64,000 nt of DNA. It comes from Candidatus Siliceabacter maunaloa. GTDB lineage: Bacteria > Actinomycetota > Thermoleophilia > Solirubrobacterales > Solirubrobacteraceae. The first letter of the stretch is position 1; the number at the start of each line of letters is the position of its first letter. A program made the translations under genes and the position numbers. The DNA is taken from NCBI GenBank assembly GCA_024330185.1, contig JANDLV010000004.1:1-64000 (forward strand). The letters run 5' to 3'. The notes beneath the pieces were generated by a model. It was not told the origin of the DNA, did not search any database, and was given only the letters and a program-made list of their open reading frames with translations. Positions 18,137-26,165 of this stretch are shown here, piece after piece.

Positions 18137-18370
18137 TCAAGCGGCGGTCGGGGCGAGGGTGACGTGGTGTCCGAGCGCTTCGAGCTTGGTGGCGCGCTCA
18201 GGGTCGCGGCGCTGGAAGTAGTCGCCGCCGAGGTCGCGGTAGGTCTCGCCGGTGGTGAATATGTGCCAGTAGGCGATGAGCATGGAGTGCTTGACCGCCC
18301 CGAGGGCACGGCCGTCGCCAATGCGGGGCTTGAGGCGCTGGTACTGCGCTTGGAGGTAGGTGCCGCGAAT
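18137..18370 (-). pseudogene. IS110-family transposase C-terminal remnant
   Basis: About 75 codons match the C-terminal end of IS110/IS116/IS902 transposases: RGTYLQAQYQRLKPRIG, then VKHSMLIAYWHIFTTGETYRDLGGDYF, then RRDPERATKLEALGHHVTL before the stop. The usual stretch between DPER and LEALGH (a run of Arg/Leu-rich residues) is partly missing. The DEDD and serine catalytic regions that should lie upstream are gone; beyond 18370 the frame is unrelated. This is an inactive insertion-sequence fossil. Confidence 0.75.
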
Positions 18371-18586
18371 CGAGGTCGCCGGTCGTGCAGCCGAGACGCG
18401 CGACGCCGAGGCCCACGGCGCCCTCCCGACCCGCAGCGCTGTCCCGCGAGGGATCCGCGCTCCGCGACGGATACCCGCCGCGAAGCGAGGTCCTCGGCAC
18501 GACGAGATCGAGCTCGAGCGGCGCGGAGACAGACCGGCGGGAGAGGTGTGTCGTAAGCGATCCGCAAGCGGGCGCAGGTTCTGTAG
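18371..18586. other. Spacer between IS110 remnant and toxin-antitoxin genes
   Basis: No gene recognised. The end contains TACGAT (18587-18592), a likely -10 for the downstream pair. Confidence 0.4.
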
Positions 18587-18599
18587 TACGATTCCTGGC

Positions 18600-18842
18600 G
18601 TGGATGTGCTCCGGTCGGCGCTTCGCCACGGCGTCGGCACCGAGGACATCCAACACGCCTTGCGAAACGCCGTCGTCATCGAAGAGGTCGACGAGGATCC
18701 CACTCGCTACCTGGTTCTTGGCCCCGACCAAGCGGGGCAGTTCTTGGAGCTGGTCGTGATGGACCGACCCCGGGGTCCGGCGGTGATGCACGCGATGCCC
18801 ATGAGAGCGAAGTACCGAGGCCTGCTGGCGAAGGAACGCTGA
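18600..18842 (+). CDS. Putative toxin of a toxin-antitoxin pair
   Basis: An 80-residue protein with the pattern SALRHGVGTEDIQHALRN...RYLVLGPDQAGQFLELVVM...AVMHAMPMRAKYRGLL. This resembles small BrnT/DUF4258-like toxins, in which a short beta-sheet ends in HAMPLR-type and K-Y motifs. The GTG at 18600 follows TACGAT by 7 nt; GTG 18606 is an alternative start, and the open frame further upstream has no similarity. The next gene, 2 nt downstream, encodes a ribbon-helix-helix protein, the usual antitoxin partner. It probably acts on RNA, by family analogy only. Confidence 0.72.
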   Translation: MDVLRSALRHGVGTEDIQHALRNAVVIEEVDEDPTRYLVLGPDQAGQFLELVVMDRPRGPAVMHAMPMRAKYRGLLAKER

Positions 18843-18844
18843 CG

Positions 18845-19123
18845 ATGTCTGCACCGCATGGACACAAGGCAGACGGCACCCCGATCACCGACGAGATGGT
18901 CGAGGCGATGGCCGATGAGGCCGAACGCGGCTACGACGTAGACGAGATTCTCCGCCGCCGGAGTGGCGGTCGTCCTCCGATGGGATCGGCGCCATCCTCG
19001 GTGGAGTCGGTGCGCTTGGACCCAGAGCTCAAGCGCGATCTGCTGCTCCGCGCCGCAGAGGAGAACATCACCGTCTCCGAGGCCATCCGCCGCGCCATCG
19101 GCCAGTACCTGCGCGCAAGCTGA
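18845..19123 (+). CDS. Ribbon-helix-helix (CopG/Arc-type) antitoxin
   Basis: A 92-residue protein with an N-terminal, acidic, toxin-contact-like segment (TDEMVEAMADEAERGYDVDEILRRR) and a C-terminal ribbon-helix-helix domain (ESVRLDPELKRDLLLRAAEENITVSEAIRRAIGQYL). The beta-strand SVRLDPEL and the helix SEAIRRAI are typical of CopG-family repressors. It starts 2 nt after the toxin stop, so the two are co-translated. It should neutralise the toxin and repress the pair's promoter at about 18587. An IS110 remnant directly upstream suggests arrival on mobile DNA. Confidence 0.82.
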   Translation: MSAPHGHKADGTPITDEMVEAMADEAERGYDVDEILRRRSGGRPPMGSAPSSVESVRLDPELKRDLLLRAAEENITVSEAIRRAIGQYLRAS

Positions 19124-19567
19124 CAGCGCGCGAGGCGCGTTGAAGCCCTCCGTCTGCTGCATTCTGAGGTGCAGCAGACGCTGGTGCTGCTCGGCAGGCT
19201 GCGCGTCGTACTCGTCGACAATCGCTTCCAAGACCTCGGTGAGCCGAGAATCCAGTGTCGAAGTTGTGCATGAGCAGACGCTTTAGCCCGGTCGACTTCC
19301 CGTCCCAGCGCAACGCCCGGACGCTCTCGGTCGTCCAGTCAGACCGGATCGCCGGAAGGATCATCGGCCAGGTGGCGTCCACAGCGAAGCTTCCGGGCGT
19401 GATAAAGGACGGTTGCCTCGGCCCCCTGGCAGGTCGGCCCCGGCGACAACGCCCGACCGACTGGCAGTGGTGGAAGGTCCCCACCACACGCGAAAGCGCG
19501 CAAAGAGCGCGGAGGAAGGCCCCCGATCGGGGCCGGGCCGGCTGGCCCGGTCTATGGTGTCGCGCCG
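19124..19567. other. Right part of the island; possible decayed minus-strand gene
   Basis: Minus-strand frames read like protein in two pieces: WDGKSTGLKRLLMHNFDT around 19255-19310 and, one frame over, DSRLTEVLEAIVDEYDAQPA around 19170-19260. They would join with one frameshift near 19255. I do not recognise the family and there is no intact start or stop. A TATGGT (19553-19558) at the right end probably serves pafBC. Confidence 0.35.
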
Positions 19568-21673
19568 ATGGCCAAGGACACCGAGAAGCTCATCCGCCAG
19601 CTCTCGCTGATCAGCTACCTCATGGCCGAGCGGCGGCCGGTCACGGCGCTGGAGATCAGCCGCGACGTGGAGGGCTACAGCGGCATGAACGAGGACGCCT
19701 TCGCCCGGCGCTTCTACGCCGACCGCTCCGAGCTGGACGCGCTGGGCATCCATCTCACGGTCAACGGGCCCTCCGACGCGGCCGAGCAGGAGAACTACTC
19801 GCTGCGCCCCGAGGCCTTCCACCTTCCGGCCATCGCGTTCACCGACACCGAGCTGGCCGCCCTGCAGACCTCGCTGACCCTGCTGGACGGCGAGTTCGCC
19901 TACGCCGAGCCGCTGCGTCTGGCCCTCCAGCAGATCTCCTGGGGGCGACCCAGCCCGCTGGAGGCCCCCGACCAGCGCTCCGTCGCCCTGGGCATCACCG
20001 CGTCGGCCGGCGACCACGACCACTCCCAGCGCCTGACCAAGGTCGAGACGGCGGTCTTCCGCGCCAAGACGATCACCTTCGACTACTACACGATGGCCCG
20101 CGACGAGACCGGGCCGCGCAAGGTCGACCCCTACTGCCTGCTCTTCCGCGGCGGCCAGTTCTATCTGCTGGGCCACAGCCACGAGCGCGGCGCGCTGCGC
20201 GTCTTCCGCCTGTCGCGCATCCGCGGCAAGGTCGCCTACGCGAGCAAGGCCGAGCACGACTTCCGCCGCCCGGCCGACCTCGACCCGCGCTCCTACGCCA
20301 ACCGTGCGGAGTGGCAGTTCGGCGCCCCCGTGGGCACTGCGCGCATCCGCGTGTCGGGACGCATCGCGTGGCAGGTCCAACGTCACTTCGAGGCCTTCGG
20401 CTCGATCACGCCTGCCGAGGACCCAGCCGATACCAATGCGGCTGACGCCGCTGGCACAGGCGAGGAGGCGATCGTATTCGAGACCCCCTACGCCGACGCC
20501 CGGCTGCTCGCAGCGTGGCTCCTACGCTTCGGGGAGCACGCGCGCGTGCTCGGGCCGCCCGAGCTCGAGCGCGAGGTGGCGCAGCGCGTCGAGCTGCTGC
20601 ACGCCCGCCACGCCGGGGAACTGGCCGTGGCCGACGAGGCGCCGGTCGCCGAGGGGGCCGGCGAGGAAGGCGAGCCCACTGCGCGCGTGCGGCGCGGCAC
20701 CCCCGCCGACTCCGTGATCCGCCCGGAGCGCTTCGCGCGCCTGGTCACGCTGGCCTCCATCCTCATCGAGGCCGGCCGGCGCGGCGAGGCGCTGGAAGCC
20801 ACTGACGTGTGCAAGCGCCTGCAGTTCTGCGAGAGCGAGCTGCGCGAGGACATCGCGGTGCTCAACGTCGTCTCCTTCGGCGGGGGCACCTACGTGCTCT
20901 ACGCCGAGCTGACCGACGACGGGCGCATCGAGGTCGACCCCGAGCCCTACGCCGACAACTTCGCCCGGCCCGCACGGCTGCTGCCCGTGGAGGCCAAGGC
21001 GCTGGTCTTCGCCATCGACCTGCTGGGTGTGCATCTGCACCCTGGCCTGCTGTCGGCGCGCGAGAGGCTCGTCGAGGCGCTGGGCCACGATCCCACCGAC
21101 CACGGCCTCGTGGTCGCCGCCGCGGGCGCCGACGACTCCGAGATGGCCGCCCTGGTCTCGCGCGCCATCGGCGAGCGCCGCGTGCTCGAGCTGAACTACT
21201 ACAAGGCCAACGAGGACGAGTTCTCCCCGCGGACGATCGAGCCCTACGCGCTGACCAACGGCCGCGAGGGCTGGTATGTGGCGGGCTTCGACCTCGAGCG
21301 CGAGGCCGTGCGCCACTTCCGCCTGGACCGCATCCGCCGCGCCGAGGCGCTCGAGCGCACCTTCGAGCCGCGTCCCGAGGTCGACCCGGCCGCCGGTGTG
21401 GACGGCTGGCTGCGCACCGGGGAGGTCGAGGCCTCGCGCATCGCCCGCGTGTGGGTCTCCCCGCAGCGCGCCCGCTGGGCCCGGGAGGAGCGCCGCGTGC
21501 ACCGCGAGCTCGTCGACGGGGCCGTGGTCGTCGAAGTCGCCTACGCGGGCACCGACTGGCTCGTGCGTGAGGTGCTGGCCGAGGCCGGCGACGCCGCCGT
21601 CCTCGAACCCGCCGAGGCCCGCGAGGCGGTCCTCGGCGCGGTCGAGCGCCTGCGGCCGGTCGCCTCGCGCTGA
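19568..21673 (+). CDS. pafBC: Fused PafB-PafC WYL-domain transcriptional regulator
   Basis: A 701-residue fusion of two WYL regulators. The N-terminal half has a helix-turn-helix (LIRQLSLISYLMAERRPVTALEISRDV) and a first WYL core (ITFDYYTMARDETGPRKVDPYCLLFRGGQFYLLGHS). The C-terminal half repeats this: HTH near residues 395-440, then VLELNYYKANEDEFSPRTIEPYALTNGREGWYVAGF. PafBC activates the LexA-independent DNA-damage response in mycobacteria, and fused forms occur in other actinobacteria. An extra segment D-T-N-A-A-D-A-A-G-T-G-E (residues 288-299) sits in a loop of the first half and matches insertions in lhr. ATG at 19568 follows TATGGT by 9 nt. No proteasome genes are nearby. Confidence 0.9.
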   Translation: MAKDTEKLIRQLSLISYLMAERRPVTALEISRDVEGYSGMNEDAFARRFYADRSELDALGIHLTVNGPSDAAEQENYSLRPEAFHLPAIAFTDTELAALQTSLTLLDGEFAYAEPLRLALQQISWGRPSPLEAPDQRSVALGITASAGDHDHSQRLTKVETAVFRAKTITFDYYTMARDETGPRKVDPYCLLFRGGQFYLLGHSHERGALRVFRLSRIRGKVAYASKAEHDFRRPADLDPRSYANRAEWQFGAPVGTARIRVSGRIAWQVQRHFEAFGSITPAEDPADTNAADAAGTGEEAIVFETPYADARLLAAWLLRFGEHARVLGPPELEREVAQRVELLHARHAGELAVADEAPVAEGAGEEGEPTARVRRGTPADSVIRPERFARLVTLASILIEAGRRGEALEATDVCKRLQFCESELREDIAVLNVVSFGGGTYVLYAELTDDGRIEVDPEPYADNFARPARLLPVEAKALVFAIDLLGVHLHPGLLSARERLVEALGHDPTDHGLVVAAAGADDSEMAALVSRAIGERRVLELNYYKANEDEFSPRTIEPYALTNGREGWYVAGFDLEREAVRHFRLDRIRRAEALERTFEPRPEVDPAAGVDGWLRTGEVEASRIARVWVSPQRARWAREERRVHRELVDGAVVVEVAYAGTDWLVREVLAEAGDAAVLEPAEAREAVLGAVERLRPVASR
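20429..20464 (+). repeat. In-frame palindromic microelement, copy 1 (in pafBC)
   Basis: 36 nt that encode DTNAADAAGTGE in the pafBC frame. The core GCGGC-TGAC-GCCGC can fold as a hairpin. The same nucleotide sequence, allowing for a few changes, recurs at 35783 and 36614. It uses GAT, AAT, GCT and ACA codons that are rare in the surrounding genes. Confidence 0.8.
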
Positions 21674-21674
21674 G

Positions 21675-21698
21675 GGGTCGGCCGGTCCCGGCCGGCCC
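21675..21698. terminator. Bidirectional terminator hairpin between pafBC and the transglycosylase gene
   Basis: GGGTCGGCCGG (21675-21685) and CCGGCCGGCCC (21688-21698) can pair over 11 positions with one G-T. It lies exactly between two convergent stop codons. There is no T-run, which is common in high-GC actinobacteria. Confidence 0.6.
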
Positions 21699-22684
21699 TA
21701 CAGCCCCGGGCCGGTGATGCGCCTCGTGCCGTCGGGGCCCGCCACGTAGACCTGCCAGGCGTACAGGGCGTAGAAGTGGCGCGGGTCGCGGTCGATGGCC
21801 TCGGCGTGGCGGCTGACCGCCTCGCCGTAGGAGGTGGAGCGGTTGTAGGCGAACAGGGCGCCCTCCTGATCCTCGGGCGCACCGGAGGCGCTGAGGTAGT
21901 TGGCCGCGCCCAGGACGGCGTCGCCCGGGTCGTCGATGTCGCCGCCCATGCCGTAGGCCCCCCACGTGGTCGGGATGAACTGCATCGGACCCTGGGCCCC
22001 GGCCACGCTGCTGTTGCGCAGGCGCCCGAAGCCGGACTCGACGAAGTTGACGGCGGCCAGCAGCTCCCAGCGCACCCCGAAGCGCTCCGCCGCTGCGTCG
22101 TAGTGCTCGCGCAGGAGGTCGGGCGGCTCGGGTGGGCCCGTGCGGATGGGCGGCGGCGCGGGCTCGTCCTCGTCGCCGTCGTCGTCGGGGTCGCCCTTGG
22201 GGATGTCGGCCAAGGCGCGGCGTGCGGCCACGGTGTCAGTGGCCTCCTCGCGTACGTCGGCGGGCAGGAGCGCGAGCGTCGCGTCGCCCAGGCGCTCCGC
22301 GCCAGCCATGGCGAACGCCAGACGTTGCTGGTGCATGGCCAGCAGCACGAGATCCTCCGGTGGGCGCTCGCGCAGGGGGTCGCCCTCCGGCCTCCACGCA
22401 TCGATCGCACGGCGCAGCGCACGCGTCGTCTCGGTCACCTCGTCGGCGACGAGTTGAGGGGTGACGGGCAGGACCGCGTCGGGCGGCGGCCCTTCGGGCG
22501 CCGCGCGCGTGGGGGCTGCGGTCTCTTCGACGGGCCGGGCAGCAGGTCCCTCGGGCTGCCCCGGGCCGCGCGAGCCCTCTTCCCCGCTGCCGGCGAGGAG
22601 CAGCAGCGCGAGCACCAAGGTCGCGGCCATCGCGAGAGCCGCGAGGATCAGCACGGGCGGTCGCAGGCCGGACCGGCGGGGCAC
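21698..22684 (-). CDS. Lytic transglycosylase with N-terminal membrane anchor
   Basis: A 328-residue secreted or membrane-anchored murein hydrolase. An N-terminal helix (VLILAALAMAATLVLALLLLAG, residues 10-31) is followed by a Pro/Glu-rich linker, a helical region and an acidic stretch (PKGDPDDDGDEDEPAPPP). The C-terminal domain has the lytic transglycosylase pattern LLAAVNFVESGFGRLRNSSVAGAQGPMQFIPTTW with the catalytic Glu in FVESGFG, then AVLGAANYL and LFAYNRS. It should cleave peptidoglycan glycan strands outside the membrane. It is divergent from rmlA. Confidence 0.88.
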   Translation of the reverse strand: MPRRSGLRPPVLILAALAMAATLVLALLLLAGSGEEGSRGPGQPEGPAARPVEETAAPTRAAPEGPPPDAVLPVTPQLVADEVTETTRALRRAIDAWRPEGDPLRERPPEDLVLLAMHQQRLAFAMAGAERLGDATLALLPADVREEATDTVAARRALADIPKGDPDDDGDEDEPAPPPIRTGPPEPPDLLREHYDAAAERFGVRWELLAAVNFVESGFGRLRNSSVAGAQGPMQFIPTTWGAYGMGGDIDDPGDAVLGAANYLSASGAPEDQEGALFAYNRSTSYGEAVSRHAEAIDRDPRHFYALYAWQVYVAGPDGTRRITGPGL

Positions 22685-22719
22685 GTCTCGAGGCTAGCCC
22701 TGGAGGTAGCCTGCGGCTG

Positions 22720-23784
22720 ATGAAGGGACTCATCCTCTCCGGTGGCAAGGGGACGCGTCTGCGCCCGATCACCCATACGAGCGCGAAGCAGTTGGTGCCG
22801 GTGGCCAACAAGCCGGTGCTCTTCTACGGGCTGGAGGCGATGGCGGCGGCGGGCATCGTGGAGGTGGGGATCATCATCGCGCCCGAGACGGGCGGCGAGA
22901 TCCGTGAGACCACGGGCGATGGCTCGCTCTTTGGGCTGCGCATCACCTACATCGAGCAGGCCCGTCCGTTGGGGCTGGCTCACGCGGTGTTGACGGCCGA
23001 GGCGTTCTTGGGTGAGGACTCCTTCGTGATGTATCTGGGTGACAACCTGCTGCAGGGCGGGATCGTGGAGCTGGTGGCGGCCTTTTGTGAGCATCGCCCC
23101 GAGGCCCTCATCCTGCTGACCGCGGTGCCTGATCCCGAGAACTACGGTGTGGCCGAGTTGAAGGACGGCCGGGTGGTGCGCCTGGCCGAGAAGCCGGCCC
23201 GGCCGGCGACCGATCTGGCGCTGGTGGGCGTGTACATGTTCACGCCGGCCATCCACGACGCGGCGCGGGCGATCACGCCCAGCGCGCGGGGCGAGTTGGA
23301 GATCACCGACGCGATCCAGCATCTCGTCGACAGCGATCGTCGGGTGGAGCCCCATGTCGTGGTGGGGTGGTGGAAGGACACCGGGCGTCTGGACGACATG
23401 CTGGAGGCCAACCGCCTCGTGCTCGACCGCGTCGACGGGCGGGTGCAGGGCGAGCTGGTCGACTCCTCCTGCCACGGCCGCGTGGTCGTCGAGCCCGGTG
23501 CGCGCCTGGAGCGCTGCACGGTGCGTGGCCCGGCGATCATCGGCGCGGGCGCGCGGCTGGTGGACTGCTACGTGGGCCCTTACACCGCGATCGGCGAGGA
23601 CTGCACGATCGAGCGCGCCGAGGTGGAGCACTCGATCCTGCTGGCCGGCTCGTCGGTCACCGGGCTGGAGGGCCGCATGGAGAGCTCCCTGCTGGGACGC
23701 AACGTGCGGATCGGCCGCGGCACCGGCCAGCCACGCGCGTACCGCTTCATGGTCGGCGACAACTCGGAGATCGGGATCCTGTGA
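22720..23784 (+). CDS. rmlA: Glucose-1-phosphate thymidylyltransferase
   Basis: A 354-residue nucleotidyltransferase making dTDP-glucose from dTTP and glucose-1-phosphate. The signature GGKGTRLRPITH (residues 8-19), EQARPLGLAHAVLTAE, the metal Asp in MYLGDNLL and AEKPARP are present. The length and the C-terminal hexapeptide-like part (HGRVVVEPGARLERCTVRGPAIIGAGARLVDC...) identify the long form with a left-handed beta-helix, not the 290-residue enterobacterial form. TAGCCT (22707-22712) lies 7 nt before the ATG. It is the first gene of rmlA-rmlD-rmlB, joined by GTGA overlaps, for dTDP-rhamnose used in the cell envelope. Confidence 0.95.
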   Translation: MKGLILSGGKGTRLRPITHTSAKQLVPVANKPVLFYGLEAMAAAGIVEVGIIIAPETGGEIRETTGDGSLFGLRITYIEQARPLGLAHAVLTAEAFLGEDSFVMYLGDNLLQGGIVELVAAFCEHRPEALILLTAVPDPENYGVAELKDGRVVRLAEKPARPATDLALVGVYMFTPAIHDAARAITPSARGELEITDAIQHLVDSDRRVEPHVVVGWWKDTGRLDDMLEANRLVLDRVDGRVQGELVDSSCHGRVVVEPGARLERCTVRGPAIIGAGARLVDCYVGPYTAIGEDCTIERAEVEHSILLAGSSVTGLEGRMESSLLGRNVRIGRGTGQPRAYRFMVGDNSEIGIL

Positions 23785-24674
23785 GGCTCCTTGTCCTTGG
23801 AGCGGGCGGCATGCTCGGCCGCCGGGTGGTGGACGCCGCGCGCGCCGCGGGCCACGATGTCGTGGCCCTCGACCGGGCCGCGCTGGACGTCACCGACGAG
23901 GAGGCCGTGCGGGCGCGGATGGCCGACGAGCGGCCGGACGCGGTGGTCAACTGCGCGGCGTGGACCGATGTCGACGGCGCACAGGAGCACATGCGTGAGG
24001 CGCTGGAGGTCAACGCCAACGCGGCCGGCCACGTCGCGCGGGCCGCGGCGCAGCAGGGCGCGCGCGTCGTGCACGTCTCCACCGACTACGTCTTCGACGG
24101 CTCCAAGGACGCGCCGTGGCTGGAGAGCGACCCGGTCGGGCCGCTCCAGTCCTACGGCGCGACCAAGCTGGGCGGCGAGTACGCCGTCGCGGTGGGCAAC
24201 CCCGACCACGCCGTGGTGCGCAGCGCCTGGCTGTTCGGGGCGGGCGGGCGCAACTTCGTAGACACGATGCTGCACTTGGGCGCGCAGCGCGACGAGGTCG
24301 CGGTGGTCAGCGACCAGGTCGGCTCGCCCACGTGGACCGGCCATCTGGCCACCGCGTTGGTGACCCTCGCGGCAGCGCCCGCGGGTGCCGGCGGCCGTCA
24401 CGTGTCTGCCGGCGGCGGGTCCCGCGCCGTTCTCCCGACCGGGACCTTCCACGTCGCCGCAGGCGGGGCGTGCTCCTGGCACGAGCTGTGCGTGGAGGCC
24501 TTCCGCCTGGCCGGTGTCGGCTGTACCGTCACCGAGACGACCAGCGCCGCCTTCCCCCGTCCCGCCCCGCGCCCGGCCTACAGCGTGCTGGGCACGCAGC
24601 GCGCCGACGCGCCGCGCCTGCCGCCCTGGCAGGAGGGGCTAGCGGCACACCTCGCAGAGCGGGTGCCCGCGTGA
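23781..24674 (+). CDS. rmlD: dTDP-4-dehydrorhamnose reductase
   Basis: A 297-residue NAD(P)H-dependent reductase, the last step of dTDP-L-rhamnose synthesis. The Rossmann motif LVLGAGGMLGRRV (residues 4-16), VVNCAAWTDVDGAQE, VHVSTDYVFDG, the catalytic YGATKLGGE and RSAWLFGAGGRNFVDTM are classic RmlD features. The GTG start at 23781 overlaps the rmlA stop (GTGA). A Gly-rich insertion (about 203-225) before FHVAAGGACSWHELC is longer than usual and is probably a surface loop. Confidence 0.94.
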   Translation: MRLLVLGAGGMLGRRVVDAARAAGHDVVALDRAALDVTDEEAVRARMADERPDAVVNCAAWTDVDGAQEHMREALEVNANAAGHVARAAAQQGARVVHVSTDYVFDGSKDAPWLESDPVGPLQSYGATKLGGEYAVAVGNPDHAVVRSAWLFGAGGRNFVDTMLHLGAQRDEVAVVSDQVGSPTWTGHLATALVTLAAAPAGAGGRHVSAGGGSRAVLPTGTFHVAAGGACSWHELCVEAFRLAGVGCTVTETTSAAFPRPAPRPAYSVLGTQRADAPRLPPWQEGLAAHLAERVPA

Positions 24675-25660
24675 AGCTGCTGGTCTGCGGCGGCGCGGGG
24701 TTCATCGGCTCGGCGTTCGTGCGCGTGCGCCTGGTCGAGCACGGTGACGAGGTCGTGGTGCTGGACAAGCTGACCTACGCGGGGCGCCGCGAGAACCTCG
24801 ACGGCCTCGACGTCGCGCTGATCGAGGCCGGGATCGAGGACGCCGCCGCGGTGGCACGCGCGATGGAGGGCGTCGACGCGGTGGTCAACTTCGCCGCCGA
24901 GACCCACGTGGACCGCTCGATCGCGCAGCCCGACGCGTTCGTGACCACCCACGCCGTGGGCACCTGGGTGTTGCTGGAGGAGGCCCGCCGGCGCGCCGTG
25001 CGCTTCGTGCAGATCTCGACCGACGAGGTCTATGGCTCCATCGCGCAGGGCTCCTTCACCGAGCACAGCCCGCTGGCGCCCTCCTCCCCCTACAGCGCGA
25101 CCAAGGCCGGCGCCGACCTCCTGGTCGCCTCCTACTTCCACACCTACGCCCTGGAGACCGTGATCTGCCGGGGCTCCAACAACTACGGCCCGCGCCAGTA
25201 CCCCGAGAAGCTCATCCCGCTCATGGTCCTAAACGCCCTGGCCGCCGACCGCCTGCCCGTCTACGGCGACGGGATGCAGGTGCGCAACTGGCTGCACGTC
25301 GATGACTTCGCGCGCGCGATCGGCGTCGCGCTGGCCCACGGACGACCCGGGGAGGCCTACAACGTCGGGGGCCCCGACGAATGCCCCAACCTCCAGGTCG
25401 TACAGCGCATCCTCGAGCTGACCGGCCGCGACGAGTCGCTGATCGAGTACGTCACCGATCGCCCCGGCCACGACCGCCGCTACTCGCTGGGCTCCCAGAA
25501 GATCGCTGCCCTGGGCTGGGAGGCCCAGGTGCGCTTCGCCGACGGTCTCGCCCAGACCGTCGCCTGGTATGTGGACAACGCGTGGTGGTGGGAACCCATC
25601 CGCACAGGCGACTACCGCGCCTACTACCAGCAACAATACGGGCGGACGCTGGGGGGCTGA
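24671..25660 (+). CDS. rmlB: dTDP-glucose 4,6-dehydratase
   Basis: A 329-residue extended SDR. It has GGAGFIGSAFV (NAD-binding), NFAAETHVDRSI, the catalytic STDEVYG (Asp-Glu pair) and YSATKAGAD (Tyr and Lys), NNYGPRQYPEKLIPLM and the RNWLHVDDFARAI block typical of RmlB. It converts dTDP-glucose to dTDP-4-keto-6-deoxyglucose. GTG at 24671 overlaps the rmlD stop by GTGA, so all three genes form one coupled unit. The epimerase rmlC is not in the window, so the step between RmlB and RmlD must be encoded elsewhere. Confidence 0.95.
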   Translation: MKLLVCGGAGFIGSAFVRVRLVEHGDEVVVLDKLTYAGRRENLDGLDVALIEAGIEDAAAVARAMEGVDAVVNFAAETHVDRSIAQPDAFVTTHAVGTWVLLEEARRRAVRFVQISTDEVYGSIAQGSFTEHSPLAPSSPYSATKAGADLLVASYFHTYALETVICRGSNNYGPRQYPEKLIPLMVLNALAADRLPVYGDGMQVRNWLHVDDFARAIGVALAHGRPGEAYNVGGPDECPNLQVVQRILELTGRDESLIEYVTDRPGHDRRYSLGSQKIAALGWEAQVRFADGLAQTVAWYVDNAWWWEPIRTGDYRAYYQQQYGRTLGG

Positions 25661-25676
25661 TACGTACGCCCGGTCC

Positions 25677-26132
25677 TCAGCCCTGCGGCCCGCCGCCGGG
25701 CGGCGCGGCGCCCTCGATCCCGGCGAGCTTCCAGTTGCTCCCCTCGCGCACCATCGCGAAGGTCACCGTGTCGATGGCGCCCTCGCGGGCGCCCACCTCG
25801 ACACGCACCCGCGCTTGCGCCCCCTGGATTCGCACACCGTCGCGAGGCACCTCCAGCTCGACCACGTCGGTGGCCGTCAGCGCATCCTCCACGGCCTCGG
25901 CGCACGGGGTCCGCGTCGCGCGCAGGTCGTCCTGAACCGAGGCGGCCAACAGGTTGGAGCACACGGACTGGGCGTCGCGGGCGCTCGCGGCCTCCTGCAG
26001 GGCCTCCACCGTGGCCACGACCTCGCGCGGCGGGCCGGTGAAGTCCTCCGCGGAGTCCTGGCCGGCGGCGGGACCGCAGCCGGCAAGCGCCGCCGCGGCG
26101 AGGAGGGTGATGAGGGGCGCACGCCTGAGCAT
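25677..26132 (-). CDS. Secreted lipoprotein of unknown function
   Basis: A 151-residue lipoprotein. The N-terminus ([20 protein letters not shown]) has a basic start, a hydrophobic core and the lipobox LAGC, so the mature protein should be anchored outside the membrane at that Cys. The mature part has two further Cys (VCSNLL and TPCAEAV), which could form a disulfide, and a C-terminal [19 protein letters not shown] strand pattern seen in small cystatin- or NTF2-like lipoproteins. Function is unknown. ATG at 26132 has TAGATT 13 nt upstream, interleaved with the -10 of the divergent tetR-type gene. Confidence 0.75.
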   Translation of the reverse strand: MLRRAPLITLLAAAALAGCGPAAGQDSAEDFTGPPREVVATVEALQEAASARDAQSVCSNLLAASVQDDLRATRTPCAEAVEDALTATDVVELEVPRDGVRIQGAQARVRVEVGAREGAIDTVTFAMVREGSNWKLAGIEGAAPPGGGPQG

Positions 26133-26145
26133 CGTCGGTCGGCCC

Positions 26146-26155
26146 AATCTACACT
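26146..26155. promoter_or_regulatory. Interleaved divergent -10 elements
   Basis: AATCTACACT contains TACACT on the plus strand (26150-26155, for the TetR gene, start 26166) and TAGATT on the minus strand (26151-26146, for the lipoprotein gene, start 26132). The two hexamers overlap by 2 nt, so the promoters should compete for polymerase. Confidence 0.5.
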
Positions 26156-26165
26156 CGCACCTCTG

